From: Trissonchulus latispiculum
Taxonomy: Eukaryota > Nematoda > Enoplea > Enoplida > Ironidae
Direction of reading: 5' to 3'
Assembly: GCA_030248195.1 (NCBI GenBank)
Contig: JASAND010006638.1
Location: 1-64,000, forward strand
Length of the DNA: 64,000 nucleotides
The translations under genes and the position numbers were made by a program. How positions within the stretch are numbered: the first letter of the stretch is position 1; each line of letters starts with the position of its first letter. The notes under the pieces are model-generated. The model ran no database searches, was not told the DNA's origin, and worked only from the letters and a program-made list of their open reading frames with translations. Of the stretch, positions 9,511 through 22,600 are shown in pieces.

Positions 9511-12028
9511 ACAAACAGTGCGGGGTTGTACACCCCGTTGGTCGTTGGGATGAAATATAAGGGTCTGACAACCATAAATAAAAATAGCGATTTTTAAAAT
9601 TTCCAAAATATGTTAAATTTTATATCAATCGAAAGCTTTCATTATCTTCTTGGAACATTGCCGCTAATGTGCCAAATTCAGGATTTCGGCCGTTAAATGA
9701 TTTTTGTGATCAAGGCTTACTCGCCGGTGCTACTCCCTAAAATCACTAAATACCGCCATAAAGTAATCTTTCCCCTTTAAAAGCCATCCTAAATTCGTTG
9801 TTAGCATCAGCGGTCAATCATACTAGTGACTGAAGCTCCATTCTCAAGGAGGTTTAGGTGTAAATTGCCTTTATTTGCTGCGCCGTCGACGTTTTCACCC
9901 ATTTTCAAATTGTACGCAATTAATAACAGGTTACTCGTTAAATACTGAATGCTTAGCTTAACACTGAAAGCTTAACAAGCATTATAAATAGCATATCTTG
10001 GATCTGCTTATTTATGCTGATATTTCACACACTCAATTTCTAAGCATAACCACCAGCTCGATCTGTGAACCTTGATCAACTTCATCGGCTATGGGAATTC
10101 TCCGGAGTGATACTGGTTATCGTTTCAATGCTTCGTTAGCTAAATGAATATAGAATTCATTTTTTAAAGTACTTTCCCCAACATTACCGAAACGCCATAT
10201 CACCTGACCAAATTACTTTCATCGAAATATTGTATTCCAAACAGATGGTTTATCAATTATTTCAGGACATGTTCATCAGCGAAATTTAATGACGAAAATT
10301 CTAGGCAAGTTTATGAAATATGGCAAGAAAATTCCATTGCTTGCTTCCCAAAGTGTAATTGAAAACAGCCTTATATGCTAAAGAAATTATAAAATATCAA
10401 AAGTATTTCTTCGCCAGCAGCCCATCAAATAAAGTAGGGAACCTTCGAGCTGGATAGTTTGATGCTATTATACTTTCCTTTTCAGTGAAGACGAGCTTAT
10501 CATTTTGCGAACAGCTTTCAAATTAGTAGTCATAACTTGACCAAGCCCCAACAAAGCACAGCGAGTTTAACAGCACTTCCACCAAAGTAATTGAAAAATA
10601 ATATTATTTAAATTCTTAGTAATAATAATAAAAAGCTGATCCCTAAAAGGGACAGTTATAGCTCTACAAACCGAGTATACATGGACCATTTGCAAAACTG
10701 AATTCACGTTACTTCGAAGCAACTGGAATTAACTTGAAAACTAATTATGTAATTTTTAATTGTTTCTGTCTGTCTATATAACACTAACACAGATTTCTAC
10801 CTGTTCAATTTACATACACCTTATCGTCAAGCTCACATTCTCTAGCGATTAAGGGCCTACAGATGTTAATTAACAATGTTTGTTGCTTTCATATGTTCAT
10901 TTGTCTGAAAATGAAAGATCCGGGTTGGATTTAAGATCCCCGTTATTGTTCTGATTAAGATTTCACCTCAGATTGATACTTTCTGTGTCGACTTTTCTGA
11001 ATGCGTTGACGTTTGAAGCAGTTGAAGCACTCGGGACCTGGTAGCTCTGAAAATATGAACTTTAATTATTTTCTTCACTTTTTGTTTCGCATGGGACTTA
11101 ATACAAAACCAACTAGTTCTCTGTTTTAAGTTTATGACAACACGCTCAGTGCTTCTCAGTCAGCAGTAGTGAAGTCGATCAGCTGCGGTAAGAAATAAAC
11201 ACTGGTTAAAGGATCCTAAGCGGGCTGCAATAATGTGAAAACCATTCAGCTTAGAACAAAACAGCTGAAAAGAAGCATAAAAGTGTGGAAATCTATTACG
11301 TTGAAAAACATTATCTGAGTAACAAGAAGGTATTTTGTAACACACCGAAACTTTTCCAACGGTACAATATTTTAAATTTTGAGCATATTACAATATTTCC
11401 GCATAGAGCAAATAAGACTCAACATATTTTTTAAAATTTTCAACATTTCATTCTGTTTCGGACTTTTGTCTCGAAGCATAAACATAGTTTTAAATTATTT
11501 CAAGACAAAACCTGAATTACTTTTATAGGTTTTGCACTTTTCATTTTACTATTTTACAAGTTACCTTCTGAAAACCTTTTGCACTTCATGAGAGCTACAA
11601 AATTTGAAACCCTTAACTTCGCCCCAAAAGTATATATATATATCTTCCACATAGTTATTGCTGTTAATGTCAATCTGCAACAAACTACATTAATTTGTGC
11701 AGGCACACGAAGCTCAGAAATTGTGAAAGTGTAACGCTCCTTTAACCTTTGAGCCAAGCAACCCCACCCCACATAATGTTAATGGTTGAAGTTAGTGGTT
11801 ATAAATTTGGTAATTATTCAAAATTGCAAGAAACATTGTATGAAAGGAAAAAGTTACCACATTGTGGCCAGTTGTCAGAAAATACAAATCTCATTATAGA
11901 ATCATTTTAGTAAATTGTTTTCAGGCATACTGGATTGTGTCCCTCCAAATCTACTCTAAATTGTTCATAAGAGCAGAGAGCAGTTTATCATTTACCGCTG
12001 TAGACAGATTTAAAATCAGATTCGCTTA
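9511..12028. other. Intergenic, no gene recognised
   Basis: AT-rich sequence without a convincing ORF. A short palindrome GGGGTTGTACACCCC lies near 9522 and a (TA)n tract of about 18 bp near 11630. No transposon or RNA gene was recognised. The promoter of receptor 2 should lie just before 12029 but no clear core element was identified. Confidence 0.5.
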
Positions 12029-13613
12029 ATGGAATCATTTAATGCTAGCTTTTCTCATGATAACAATGCTGATTCGGCCGCAGAAACAATGGTTAATGGG
12101 CTAAGCATTAACCATGTGGAAGTTGCTATATATGCTTCACAGATAGTTTCGTCCCTTCTAACAGCACTCACCTCATTACTGGCATTTACCACAGTAATAA
12201 CTAGTAAAACGATGCGTAGTGATAAAGGAATGAGTCTGCTGTCAGGTGAGCTTTGACTAAGCTCCAGTGATGTGATTTATAAATTAATGCTAAGAATAAT
12301 TTAAGCTACCGGTATCAGGCTGTGGGACGATTTTTGAAATATCGTAACATCTTCAATTTTCAGAGTAAGAAATATAAGCATAAATCATTTCTAAATATAT
12401 AAAGATGGCAAATACGGTAAAGGCAAATGTAAAGTACCAATACTTAATAATTAGTCTGTGCTTTAGAAGAGGAATAAGATAAGATAATAATGTGAATACA
12501 TAAGGAAGCGCTTAGCGTGTTAACTCTTCATGTTATAAATTCTTAGAGGAAAATGTAAGAAGACAAAGGCTGTAAAATTTACCTTGGAGTTTCAAAAACT
12601 AAAATTTGTTACACTTATATCGCCAAACTGTGAAAGTGCATATTGCATATAATGATTTTATAATGTTTCATTGTTGTTTGTCCCGTGCGAAAAGAATTTA
12701 CGAACAAGTTAAGGATATTGAACATAATATTCATTAGTTGGCCCATGACAGAAAGCAACTTTACTAATAAATCAGCTTTTACAGATAAACTTTATTTTTT
12801 GATTTAGGTCTTTTCCTTGCCGATGTTGTGCTGGGTGCAGCTCGAAATACCATGGCATGGCAAGCTATACATGATTTGTTCACTTACGGTTCGGCAGTCA
12901 AGCGACAGTTGAAAGAATGTTTGTTGTTTCCTGGAGGGCATCTGATAGCGATAGCTGACTTTGCAAATCCAACAATGATAATGGTTTTAGGCATTGATCG
13001 TTGCTTGGCAGTGTTGGCATTTTACTGGTACTGGAAACAATCCAGTCGTTATTCTTTATATATTTTAATCTGCGCAGCTTTAATGACAATTTCGGGTTAT
13101 GCGGTAGCGTGGATGTTCGCTTTAATTGAAGGATTGTCAACAGAAGTAGCAGGGCTAGGCTGTCGATTATCGGGAACATTTGGAAAGCTATTCGCTAAGG
13201 GATTCACTACCTATCAGTGTTCATGCGGGGTATTGGGGTTTGTATTCAATGTGATTGCGATGATAACAACACTGTTAAAGTCAAAACGTTTGAGTCAAGC
13301 ACACTCTGCAGAGAACTACAAAACCCATCTGAAAATAACGAAATACTTCTTCAGTGTGGGTGTACTCATATTTGTGCTGGTTGTAATTCCTAAGACATTA
13401 CTAGTGGTGCAAAGATATTTAGACTTAAATTTGTTTCCGACAAAGACTAATCCAAGCCAAGTGGCATATGTGGCATCAACAGCTTGTGGACCACTCACGA
13501 TAATTCTTTTGTTGTATCTCAATCCTATGTTTCGCGGGCAAATGCTGAAAACGCTTACTCTGTCAAAAGGCCCAAAAACAAACACTTCTTTGGTTCGTTC
13601 TCTTAAAAACTAA
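12029..13613 (+). CDS. 7TM receptor paralogue 2 (two exons)
   Basis: A predicted GPCR of 340 aa, from joined exons 12029-12245 and 12808-13613. The donor CTGTCAG|GTGAGC and acceptor GATTTAG|GT split a Gly codon in phase 1, exactly as in the neighbouring paralogues. The N-terminus carries the sequon NAS at residue 5. TM1 lies in exon 1, which ends with RSDKGMSLLSG, a sequence shared with receptor 3. Exon 2 has Cys110, then DRC at 136-138, then WYWK. LGCR supplies the second disulfide Cys, and TM7 reads CGPLTIILLLYLN. A polyadenylation signal AATAAA lies at 13747, about 134 bp after the stop. It is most similar to receptor 3 (same length and exon junction). The ligand is unknown. Confidence 0.85.
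12246..12807 (+). other. Intron of receptor 2
   Basis: GT-AG intron of 562 bp, AT-rich, with no repeat or ORF recognised. Confidence 0.75.
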
Positions 13614-13925
13614 AATTCTTCAAAAAGGTACTGAAATGACTAAATTTAGTTGTATTACTGCCACAGCCACATTGACAATGTTTGTATGCCTACATTGACA
13701 GTTTGTGATCGCTTGCACAAATCATAATAATAACTATCAGAATAAGAATAAAGGTGTCGCAAGTCATAAGTATGTTCAGAATATAAGTCTGTTCAATCGT
13801 AAGCCTGTTCAGAACTGCTGAGCTAGGAAGATGCTAGATTGCTAGTTAGCTTTTGCGGATTAACCTTCACATTAAAAAATGCCAATTAGACTTAGTTGGG
13901 CTAAAAAATCAAAAGGTGATCCGGT
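13614..13925. other. 3' UTR of receptor 2 and spacer
   Basis: Contains the AATAAA at 13747-13752 that probably ends the receptor 2 transcript. Otherwise nothing is recognised. Confidence 0.5.
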
Positions 13926-14159
13926 TCAGGGGCCTATTTCATCAGAAGGATCCGATGGCAGAAATTGTCCGAATCTAAGCTTTTTAGAAATGAACTTTTT
14001 ATCGGACTAAAATGAATGTTAGTTTATCTGATTCGGACGTCGAAAACATACGTCTAAGGAAAAACAAATCCTGAAGAGAGAATTCAAACTTTCTGTTAAT
14101 CCAAAAGTTAAACAAAAAACTAGTGAAGTCCGGCACTGATGTTGACTGCAAAATCCGGA

Positions 14160-14727
14160 ATGTTGGAATAGAGGGGAGTTAAGCTGCTGACGACCTGGCT
14201 AAGTCTGCTTCAGACCTAGATCAGACGCAGGTAGAGATTGATGTTACCTCAGCCAAAGCCCAAATCAAAATGTTCATCAAAAAAGAATGCAACCGTCTTT
14301 GGAAGGTGGAGCACACGGACAACATCTACTTCGGGAAATGCCCTATACACAGTTCTGCAGAAGCCAATCTCACCCACAAAGAGCGGGTGGTCCTATCCCA
14401 GCTCCGATGCAGGGGGCACTCCTACATTCTTGCCAAGCAACGACACAGTATAGGCATTGCAGACTCTCCTGCGTGTCCAGACTTTGGGGCGGTGGAAGAA
14501 GATCTTGCCCATCTGCTCCTTAATTGTCCCCGGCATCATTCAGCTCACAGGCGGAACCTGGGGACCAGGCCGAGGTTAGATATTTTGTCTCAGGGACCCG
14601 CTAGGGTGCTTGTCTTCCCGAGGGATGTGGGACGGATCTGACGGATCTGGTCTACTCCAACCACATTGAATTCATTCAGGATAGTCCAGGAACACGAAAA
14701 AGAAGAACTGCCAAATCCAGCCCGATG
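14160..14727 (+). pseudogene. LINE RNase H / C-terminal fragment
   Basis: The translation begins with an RNase H-type end (NVGIEGS, stop, AADDLAKSAS). An open 123-codon stretch (14270-14641) follows, with the C-terminal zinc-knuckle-like region seen in many non-LTR elements: LTHKERVVLSQLRCRGH, CPDFGAVEEDLAHLLLNCP. The second Cys of the usual CPxCG is Phe. A TAA replaces a Glu-like codon near 14189. It is a 5'-truncated insertion, because the paralogous copy at about 15590 lacks it. It may or may not belong to the same LINE family as the reverse transcriptase relic at 8.5 kb. Confidence 0.78.
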
Positions 14728-14817
14728 CCAGTGATTAATGACTTGCTAATATAATTAGCTAGAAACCACAACAGAAATTCAAAAACAATAATAGGTCTAA
14801 GCATACACTAACATAAG

Positions 14818-15110
14818 GTCGGGTCCTGGGGGGGCTTGTCTCCAAAAAAATTTAGGGGGGGTTGTACATTTAACTGAAATTTTCAGGGGGCCTGTACCCC
14901 AAGAATAAGTTAGTGAAATTTTTCAAAAAGTTAACCCTAATTTTATTAAAACTTGCAACAAAATTTTCAATTTTTAGAAATAATTACGAAATTCTGGTCA
15001 ATTTGAACAAAAAAGTAAAACGTTTAACAAAAATTCCGGCAAAACCGGGACATTGCGGGAGACAGACCCCCGCGTTAACATGTGGGTCTAAGACAATTAA
15101 TATATAACAC
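14818..15110. mobile_element. Short insert with G-rich inverted ends
   Basis: Present in copy 1 and absent from copy 2 of the surrounding duplication. It starts with a G-run followed by CTTGTCTCC, and near its end has GGGAGACAGACCCCC, the rough reverse complement. The inside is AT-rich. It could be a degraded MITE; the exact boundaries and target duplication are not clear. Confidence 0.45.
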
Positions 15111-15960
15111 AAAAGATACCTTAAAGGTGGCTGAAGTAACCTGCTGCGTTCTTAGTAATAGACAAAATCAGTTAGTTCATTAGTAATTTACTAAAAATTA
15201 GCAGTTACCCAATTCCGTTACCGATTGAATCCATGTACACAAAAGTTGGCAGGAAAATATTATTTTCTTTGGTTAGATGATTAACGATAGAAAGCTGGTC
15301 ATTCTATGTTCTCAGTTTATTCAGACTCTGTAACCATGCCTTGGCAAGTCGAATTTGAAGCAAACGCCATCCGGATCTGGTGCCGATTTCCGTCATCAGA
15401 GGGAACCGATGGCAGAAATTGTCCAGACTAAAACTTTTTGGAAATGAACTTTTTATCTTTATTTGATTCGGACATCGATAACATACAATTAAGGAAAAAC
15501 GAATAATGTTAAAAGTATTCAAACCTTCTGTCAATCGATGGTTAAAAGTAAACAAAAACTTAGTGAAATCCGGGTCTGATGTTGCTGACTACAAAATACA
15601 GGACAAGACAGCGAGTAATGACTCACTAGTATAATTAGGTAGAAATCACAACAGAACCAAAATTCCAAAGTAATAATAGGTATAAAAACTAGACTAACAT
15701 GTCCAAAAGATATCTGAAATCACAAGCTGCCTTCTGAACACATACTAGGTGAGACAAAATGAGTTAGTTCATTAGAAATTTATTAAAATTAGCTATTTTC
15801 CGATTCAGTTAGTGACAATCTATACAACCAAAAGTTAGCAGGAAAATAGTATTTTCTTTGGTTAGATGATCAGCGATAGAAATGCTGGTCATCCTATGTT
15901 CGCAGTTTATTCCGACTCTGTAACCATGCTTTGCTGAGTTGAATTTGAAGCAGACGATTA

Positions 15961-18310
15961 TCCGATTTGTCATTCTGTGCAATAGTGGACATCTGAGAAT
16001 TAGCTAAGATTTGTTGAGTGAGATCTTCTGAACTAACGGTCTTATTCCATATGCTGTCGTAAGTTGCTTCTGTAATGTCGCAGTTCCGAAACCGGAGACA
16101 TCCATTCCTTATTCTGGTGACACATTAAATTCTTTCTTTAATTGCTCAGCCAACGTTTTCCAGTTGCATAAAACAAGAGCAGAAATAACTAGACATATAT
16201 ATGGTAAATCATTTATAGGTGAATTCTTTCAAACATATTATTGAAACTATTGAAACAATCTCTTGCACATATATAGTTTATGATGACAACCATTCTTTGA
16301 TGCAAAATTATTTATATAATGCAGATGAGCCATAAACGTGCTGAGAGCTAAAGTTGTTCATCTTTACTACAATCTTTACCTTTGCTGTCACTTGCTCTAA
16401 CCAGAGCTATATGTGGCGAGATCTGCAGCTTTAGCAATCACTAGCTTTAGATTGCTTGCCATGGAAATCGACGATGTGCGAGACCGCGGGACTGGTGAAG
16501 GGCAGACCCTTTTAGGAAGTAGGATTACAAACCCGGATGGCAAACATACAGCTAACAACATAACAGAACCAAACAGAGATTTAAGTACAGCAAATCATGA
16601 TTTTCTGTCAAATTATCGCACTTTTGGCACACTTTTTTTTCAAAATGCACACTTTTTAATCCACACCCACATGATAAGACATATATGGTCATGCCTTGTT
16701 GTCACATGTTCTGAAAAATTTTCCAAAATGATCAAACTATCAGACAAAATTCTAGCTTTTAACTCGGCGCTACTGCTCTCAGGGCTCTGGACTTCTTGTA
16801 TCAGCTCTGAAGGCATCATGCTGCATCATCGGAGATTATGCTACATGATATGAAAATTGCTAAACCAAAGATATGAAAATATACCTCAAATATGTGTTGT
16901 AATTGAAATTGGTCACTTATTAAAATCTATTTTCCAAAAATGCAAACGATTTTTGAACTCACACAAGTACAAAAACTGTCCGCATAAAACTATAATAAAC
17001 ATCTACCAAGGAGACTTGATGCTTTTTGCCTTTCTCGCAAGTCTGTGCAAGCAAGGTCATGCTCCGATGGATTTTCAAAGGTTTTGTTGTATGTACCTTA
17101 AATTTAAGTAGTAGTAGAAACATAACAATGCCTCTATCAAAAGATTCTGACTCTGGCTAAACGGCCATGATTACGATCTTTCCGATCTTACGGATAAATG
17201 CTCAGCAACATAGTTTGAATGGCATTCCCAGGATTCACAAATGAACATGTTTCGTGGCAGTGGCATCAACTTTCCGCATTGGCATCAAAGAAGCTACATT
17301 CCAAGACTAGAGAAGTTTCTTCATTGCTAAGCAACTAGCAAAGTTTCAACACCAGCCTATTCCTTGGAATCATGCTATTTATGTGGCTACAGCATTTTTC
17401 TGGTTTAGCCCGACACCGAGGATTTCTGCTGTTTTTGCCTTAAATCGTTAATGCCTTAAAACATTTGTTATCTGTCCACTGTTAGCTGAAACTACTGCAA
17501 GTAGATAATATTAATTGATAATTGCATTGTTGTCAATGTGAAGTGAATTGGCAGGCACTACATTAATATAAAATAATGGATGAAATTGCATTTGATACCT
17601 GCATACATATCTGCTGTTGTTGCTTTCTGCTTACCTATCCTTCATCCATTTGTACTCATTCAAATAAACATGCTTTCAATAAACTTTTTAGCTCACTGAT
17701 GCGGAATAAACAGATTTTTACATAAAAATTCAAATATTTTACATCAAAATTAGTAAAAGTCAGAAAATTTGATTGACACGCAAGGTACGATGAATTATAG
17801 TATATTCTAACTTGTAGCTTTAATATAAATAGGTCATCGTCTCGCTAAACCTACGAGCAATTGTGAGAGTATTTTCTCACGCCTTGCGATTACGAACATA
17901 TCGTTGAATCCCCTTCATGATCATACATAAAGCGTAGCCACTGGATTTGCCCTTGCCACTAAACTTATCTTGGCCACAACTATGCATCAAATTCCCACGA
18001 TCGCAACCAATGCTAATGAATTTTTAGAAAAGCGATTGTTACAGGTCAACTGTTGTGAATTACTCGGAAAGTTTAACCTTCTAATAAAGCCTGCGTTTAC
18101 AAACCTTAAGGTATGCATTCAAAACACTTACACGAATCTTGCCCAATTAGTTCAGTCACCAGCCTAGAATTATTTAAGCTTTTCACACGTTGTCTGATAT
18201 TATGTTAATCCGGTAGATGCAGCAAATATGGGGATCTTCGTCATTCTGCCAGGCTACTGCTGTAAGTATGAAATACGAGAAATAAAACATGGTGTTACAA
18301 TGGTTGGCTG
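15961..18310. other. Intergenic, no gene recognised
   Basis: AT-rich with short, unremarkable ORFs, the longest being 146 codons at 16413-16853. None of them resembles a protein family, and codon use looks random. No transposon termini were recognised. Confidence 0.5.
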
Positions 18311-18314
18311 GAAA

Positions 18315-18450
18315 GGAGGAGGATAAGTGGAAGGGAGTAGAAGGAAGAGGAGGAGGAGGAGGAGGAGGAGGAGCAGGAGCAGGAGAAGGAGTAGGAGGAG
18401 GATGAGGAGGAGGAGGAAAACGGGAGCAGGGCGAGGAGCACGTGGAGGAA
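18315..18450. repeat. GGA purine microsatellite
   Basis: A long purine-only tract dominated by (GGA)n with AGC and AGA interruptions. All three frames on both strands are open over it (polyArg or polyPro/polyLeu), which is a compositional artefact. Such mirror-symmetric purine tracts can form triplex DNA. Confidence 0.9.
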
Positions 18451-19615
18451 GAGCAGGACATGAATGTTTCAAAAAATTCGAAAATTCCCAAAACCAATCC
18501 CCGTGTCGGTACTGCAAATTCAGAGTATGGACTCGTTCTCAAAAAAAGTTGGAATTCACAAATGTATGAAGGTTTGGGTCTCTGACGAACATTTAGTTTT
18601 GTATTGTTGATCAGGGCTTTCTAGACACTTTTGTGTTTTCGGTGATATTGATATTGTGACGTGTAGATGAGGCATTGCAACATCAAATACATGATAGCAT
18701 TTCTTTTATCACCTTACGATACTGGATACCAATCTTTATCCTAGTTTGCTGTTCTGCTGTTTTATGTTTTAACCAAAGCGAGCAGCAATAGGGATCTAAG
18801 TTGGGATTTAATTATGAGAGAATTCGAAGCGGGTATGAAGAGATTTCAAATTTGTATGGACTCGAAATTGACAGAATTCCGTTAAATGTGAGAAATCTAG
18901 AAGAGAAGGAATATACATGTGTGTAATTTCGCATACCCTTTTATTAATTTCTAAGAAGCTAATCAACTACATTTCTAATTAGACGCCCAGATCCAACTTT
19001 CATAATCTGGATACTTTGGATTTCGATTTTAGTTTTTATCAACACAAACGCAAGCACGCTTACAGTCTAGAAATACAGCAGGCTACTACATGTTTTCAAA
19101 CTTGGCATGGATAAAAAACATAAAACTTTTTTGATCAGTGACTATAGTTTAAAATGTAATATGATTTCAAAATTTATTATTATTCGATCGAAAAACTACA
19201 ATAGCAAAAATAAAGGTTGATGTTGTTTCTCAGAACTTGCAGGCAACTGAGATAGACAGTGATAAAATCCAAAAATGTCTCCTTTTTAGCAAACTGGACT
19301 AATTTTGAATCATTTAATGACAACTACTGATTGAAAATAAACCAAAAGGCACCAGCGTCCAGTTTACGAGTTAGCTTAGTTTTGCACAGCTGACAAAAAT
19401 ATTTCATATTTGGTACTTAAATTTATTGAAACCATTGTTTTGTTGCCAATAAAATCTTAGTAGAGACATATCGGTCACGTGGTCAGACAAATATATTGCT
19501 GGTTAGAGTTCAAGAATTTCTAGGGACCATAGATTCAAAGTTATGCTGGAATTTCACAAAGTCATAAAGCATAATTTTCAAAATGCCAGACTGAAGAATT
19601 TTGTGTTCACAGAAT
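18451..19615. other. Intergenic upstream of receptor 3
   Basis: AT-rich, no ORF or repeat family recognised. It should include the receptor 3 promoter. Confidence 0.5.
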
Positions 19616-22600
19616 ATGCTAAATACAAGCGCGGCTTTGTCCAATCAAACTAATCAAGAAGAAAATACAATATCTCAATGGCACTGGGCACTCACGTTAG
19701 AGCTTGGAGTATACGTATCTCAGATTGTAACGACATCTGTGGCTGCACTAGTCAGCATGTTTGCAACTGCTATAATACAAAGCAGTTCTCTCCGAAGCGA
19801 TAAAGGGATGATTTTGTTAGCAGGTAAGTCATTCACATAGGTGCCTTTTCTGCTTCTTAAGCGTCTACTAGTATTTAAGCAACCTTTGAATGCTAAGATT
19901 ATGACGACTGTCTCAAATTATAGAGAAAGATAAGTGCTTGCTGTGCTAATGAAACATTGGTTGCTCGACCTGCTTATTCTCTGTGAGAAATCGTACAGTT
20001 CACCATTGTCCCACATTTAATTGATTGAGCTTGACATCTAAACAGGCACATGAGACGGCCGCTATAAGACTTCTACACTTTAACAATATGCTGGTTAAAT
20101 GGTTCAACGAACTCTACTTCTTCATATTCCTTCAATTCGTATTCTACGGTCAAAACCATATAAGCTGATATTCGGAAACCAGATACAGTCACAGATAATC
20201 CAGCACCAGTCTTAGCGAGTTGAGGCTGATCTAGGGCCATGCCATCTGATTACTGAGCTGATCAGCTGGATCTGCAGAAGGCCGCCTTTTGCTCTGGGGC
20301 AATTTAAGGATGATTAGCGGCTACATCGTTAATTGAATACCGAAGGTTGACACCAGGGGCCAATTTCATAAAAATTCGCAAGTTGCGGATTCCGCAACTC
20401 GCAGCTGCAAGTTGCGGATTTGCAAGTTGCATGTGTTTCATAAAGTGTCAAGTGCGGAATCCGCACTTGCACTTTAATTGCGAGTCCAGCGGGTTGCAAG
20501 CTGCAAGTTCGCTTGAACACAAGCAGCAAGTAAGTGTTTCATAAAACCCGCTGGAACACGCACTTGCAACTTGCAACTGCGAGTAAAGTCGTCTAGTAGA
20601 TTTTAACTAGACGATTTTCAAAAAAATTCAAATATCTCCTTTAGTTTTCGGCAGTTTTTAACAAAATTTAATAAGTAACTGCATTGACATGTTTTGCATA
20701 CTTCGTTAAAATTCCATTAAATTTGAAGTCATTTTGAAAAAGTTATGATTTTTTAAATAATTATAGTCAATTTTGGTTCTACTCGCACTTGCAATGCAAG
20801 TACTCGCACTTGCGTTGCAAGTGGGTCAAGTTCCGCAACTTGCTTAGCTAATTTCCGCAAGTTTGCGGAAAAGTTTTATGAAACACTTGTAATCCGCACT
20901 TGCGTTTCAAGTGCGAGTACTCGCAAACTCGCACTTGCAAATCCGCAAGTTTATATGAAATTGGCCCCAGGGGTCAATTTCATAAAACTTTGCAAGGTGC
21001 GGATTCCGCAACTCGCAGCTGCAAGTTGCGGATTAGCAAGCTGCAAGTGTTGCATAAAGGGTCAAGTGCGGAATCCGCACTTGCACTTGAATTGCGAGTC
21101 AAGTAGGCTGCAAGTTGCAAGTTCGCTTGAACACAAGCAGCAAGTAAGTGTTTCATAAAACACCCTGGAACACTCTCTTGGAACTTGCAAGTGCGAGTAA
21201 AGTCGTCTAGTAGATTTTAACTAGACGATTTTCAAAAAAATTGAATATCTTCGTTAATCTTCGTCAGTTTTTAACCAAATTTAAGAAATAACTGCTTTGA
21301 TATGTTTTGCACAGTTTGTGAAAATTTCAGTGAATTTTAAATTGTTTTGAAAAAGTTACGATTTTTTAAAGAATTACGGTCAATTTTGCCTCTACTCGCA
21401 CTTGCAATGCAAGCACTCGCACTTGCGTTGCAAATGGATCAAGTTCCGCAACTTGCTTAGCTAATTTCCGCAAGTTTGCGGAAAAGTTTTATGAAACACT
21501 TGTAATCCGCACTTGCGTTTCAAGTGCGAGTACTCGCAAACTCGCACGTGCAAATCCGCAAGTTTTTATGAAATTGGCCCCTGGGGCCGGTTTCATAAAA
21601 CTTGAAACTTGCAACTTGCATGTGCAACTTGCAACTTGCATGTGCAAGTTACAAGAAAAGTGTTTCATACCCTCAAGTGGGACTTGCGGACTTGCACTTG
21701 AACTGCAATTTGCAAGTCCACAAGTTGCAAGTTGTCCGCTAACACTTGCGGATAGAATCTGTTTCATAAAAAATCGTCAATACATGCACTTGCCACTTGC
21801 ACTTGCGGTGCAAGTGGTTGAGTGAATTTTTACTGAACAAATGGAACAAAAATTGCTATAACTTATTTTAATTTTAATATTTTTGGAAAAATTTTATGAC
21901 AATACTCTTTGGATTATTGTCGTAAAACAGTGTCAATTTCAAACAATTTCTTTAATTTTTGAAATTTATATGAATTTTCAAATATTTTTGGTTTATTTTT
22001 AGAGATCAGCTACTTGCCAACTTGCACTTGCACTTGCGTGTACAAGTTGTCAAGTCTTACAACTTGCTTAGCTAATTTCCGCAAGTAGCAGGAAAAGTTT
22101 TATGAAACACTGACAACTTGAACTTGCAGTTCAAGTGCAAGTGCAAGCTCAAGTGCAAGTTCAAGTTGCAAGATTTTTATGAAATTGGCCCCAGTTCCAC
22201 ATGTGTAACTGGTGCCCCAGGGGAAACAGAATCCATTGGGCATGCTGGTCAAATGCTGGATAATCGTCCAACAAAATTGACCCCAGCAAGAAGGGATCTC
22301 CAACCGGACGCGAATTCTTCTGCTCCCCAAGAAATCTACTAAAAGATTAAGATTGAGTTGATGTCACTTGTACACATCCGGCACTGGTCAGGTTCTAGTC
22401 AAAGTAGGTTAATGGGTTTACTTGAAAATTTGTATCTAGGTAAATTTCAGTGCTCATGTTCAACTTTGCAAAAATGACTCTATGATGATTGCATAGAAGG
22501 ATTGTCTTAAAAACAAATATTTTCCTAATGGTATTTAATTGTGAATGCCAACACTAAAGTCTGACCAAAAAATCTTGGAACCGAAATGTGAGCGGCTGTC

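Larger units (their letters stand above)
13926..15960. repeat. About 600-bp tandem duplication, first copy interrupted by two insertions
   Basis: Sequence from about 13935 (GATGGCAGAAATTGTCCGA) recurs from about 15405. The end of the unit (AGTTGGCAGGAAAAT at 15245) recurs at 15835 as AGTTAGCAGGAAAAT, starting a partial third copy that runs to about 15960. Copy 2 is uninterrupted. Copy 1 carries two extra blocks, a LINE 3' end (about 14160-14727) and a 290-bp G-rich TIR-like insert (about 14818-15110). No protein is encoded by the unit itself. Confidence 0.8.

Noticed and set aside
16413..17111. ORFs of 146 and 84 codons in the 16-17 kb spacer
   Set aside because: No domain, low-complexity runs, unremarkable codon use and no splice or promoter context.
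18183..18569. Arg-rich and Pro/Leu-rich ORFs of 80-119 codons
   Set aside because: They arise from the GGA purine microsatellite, which is open in all frames on both strands.
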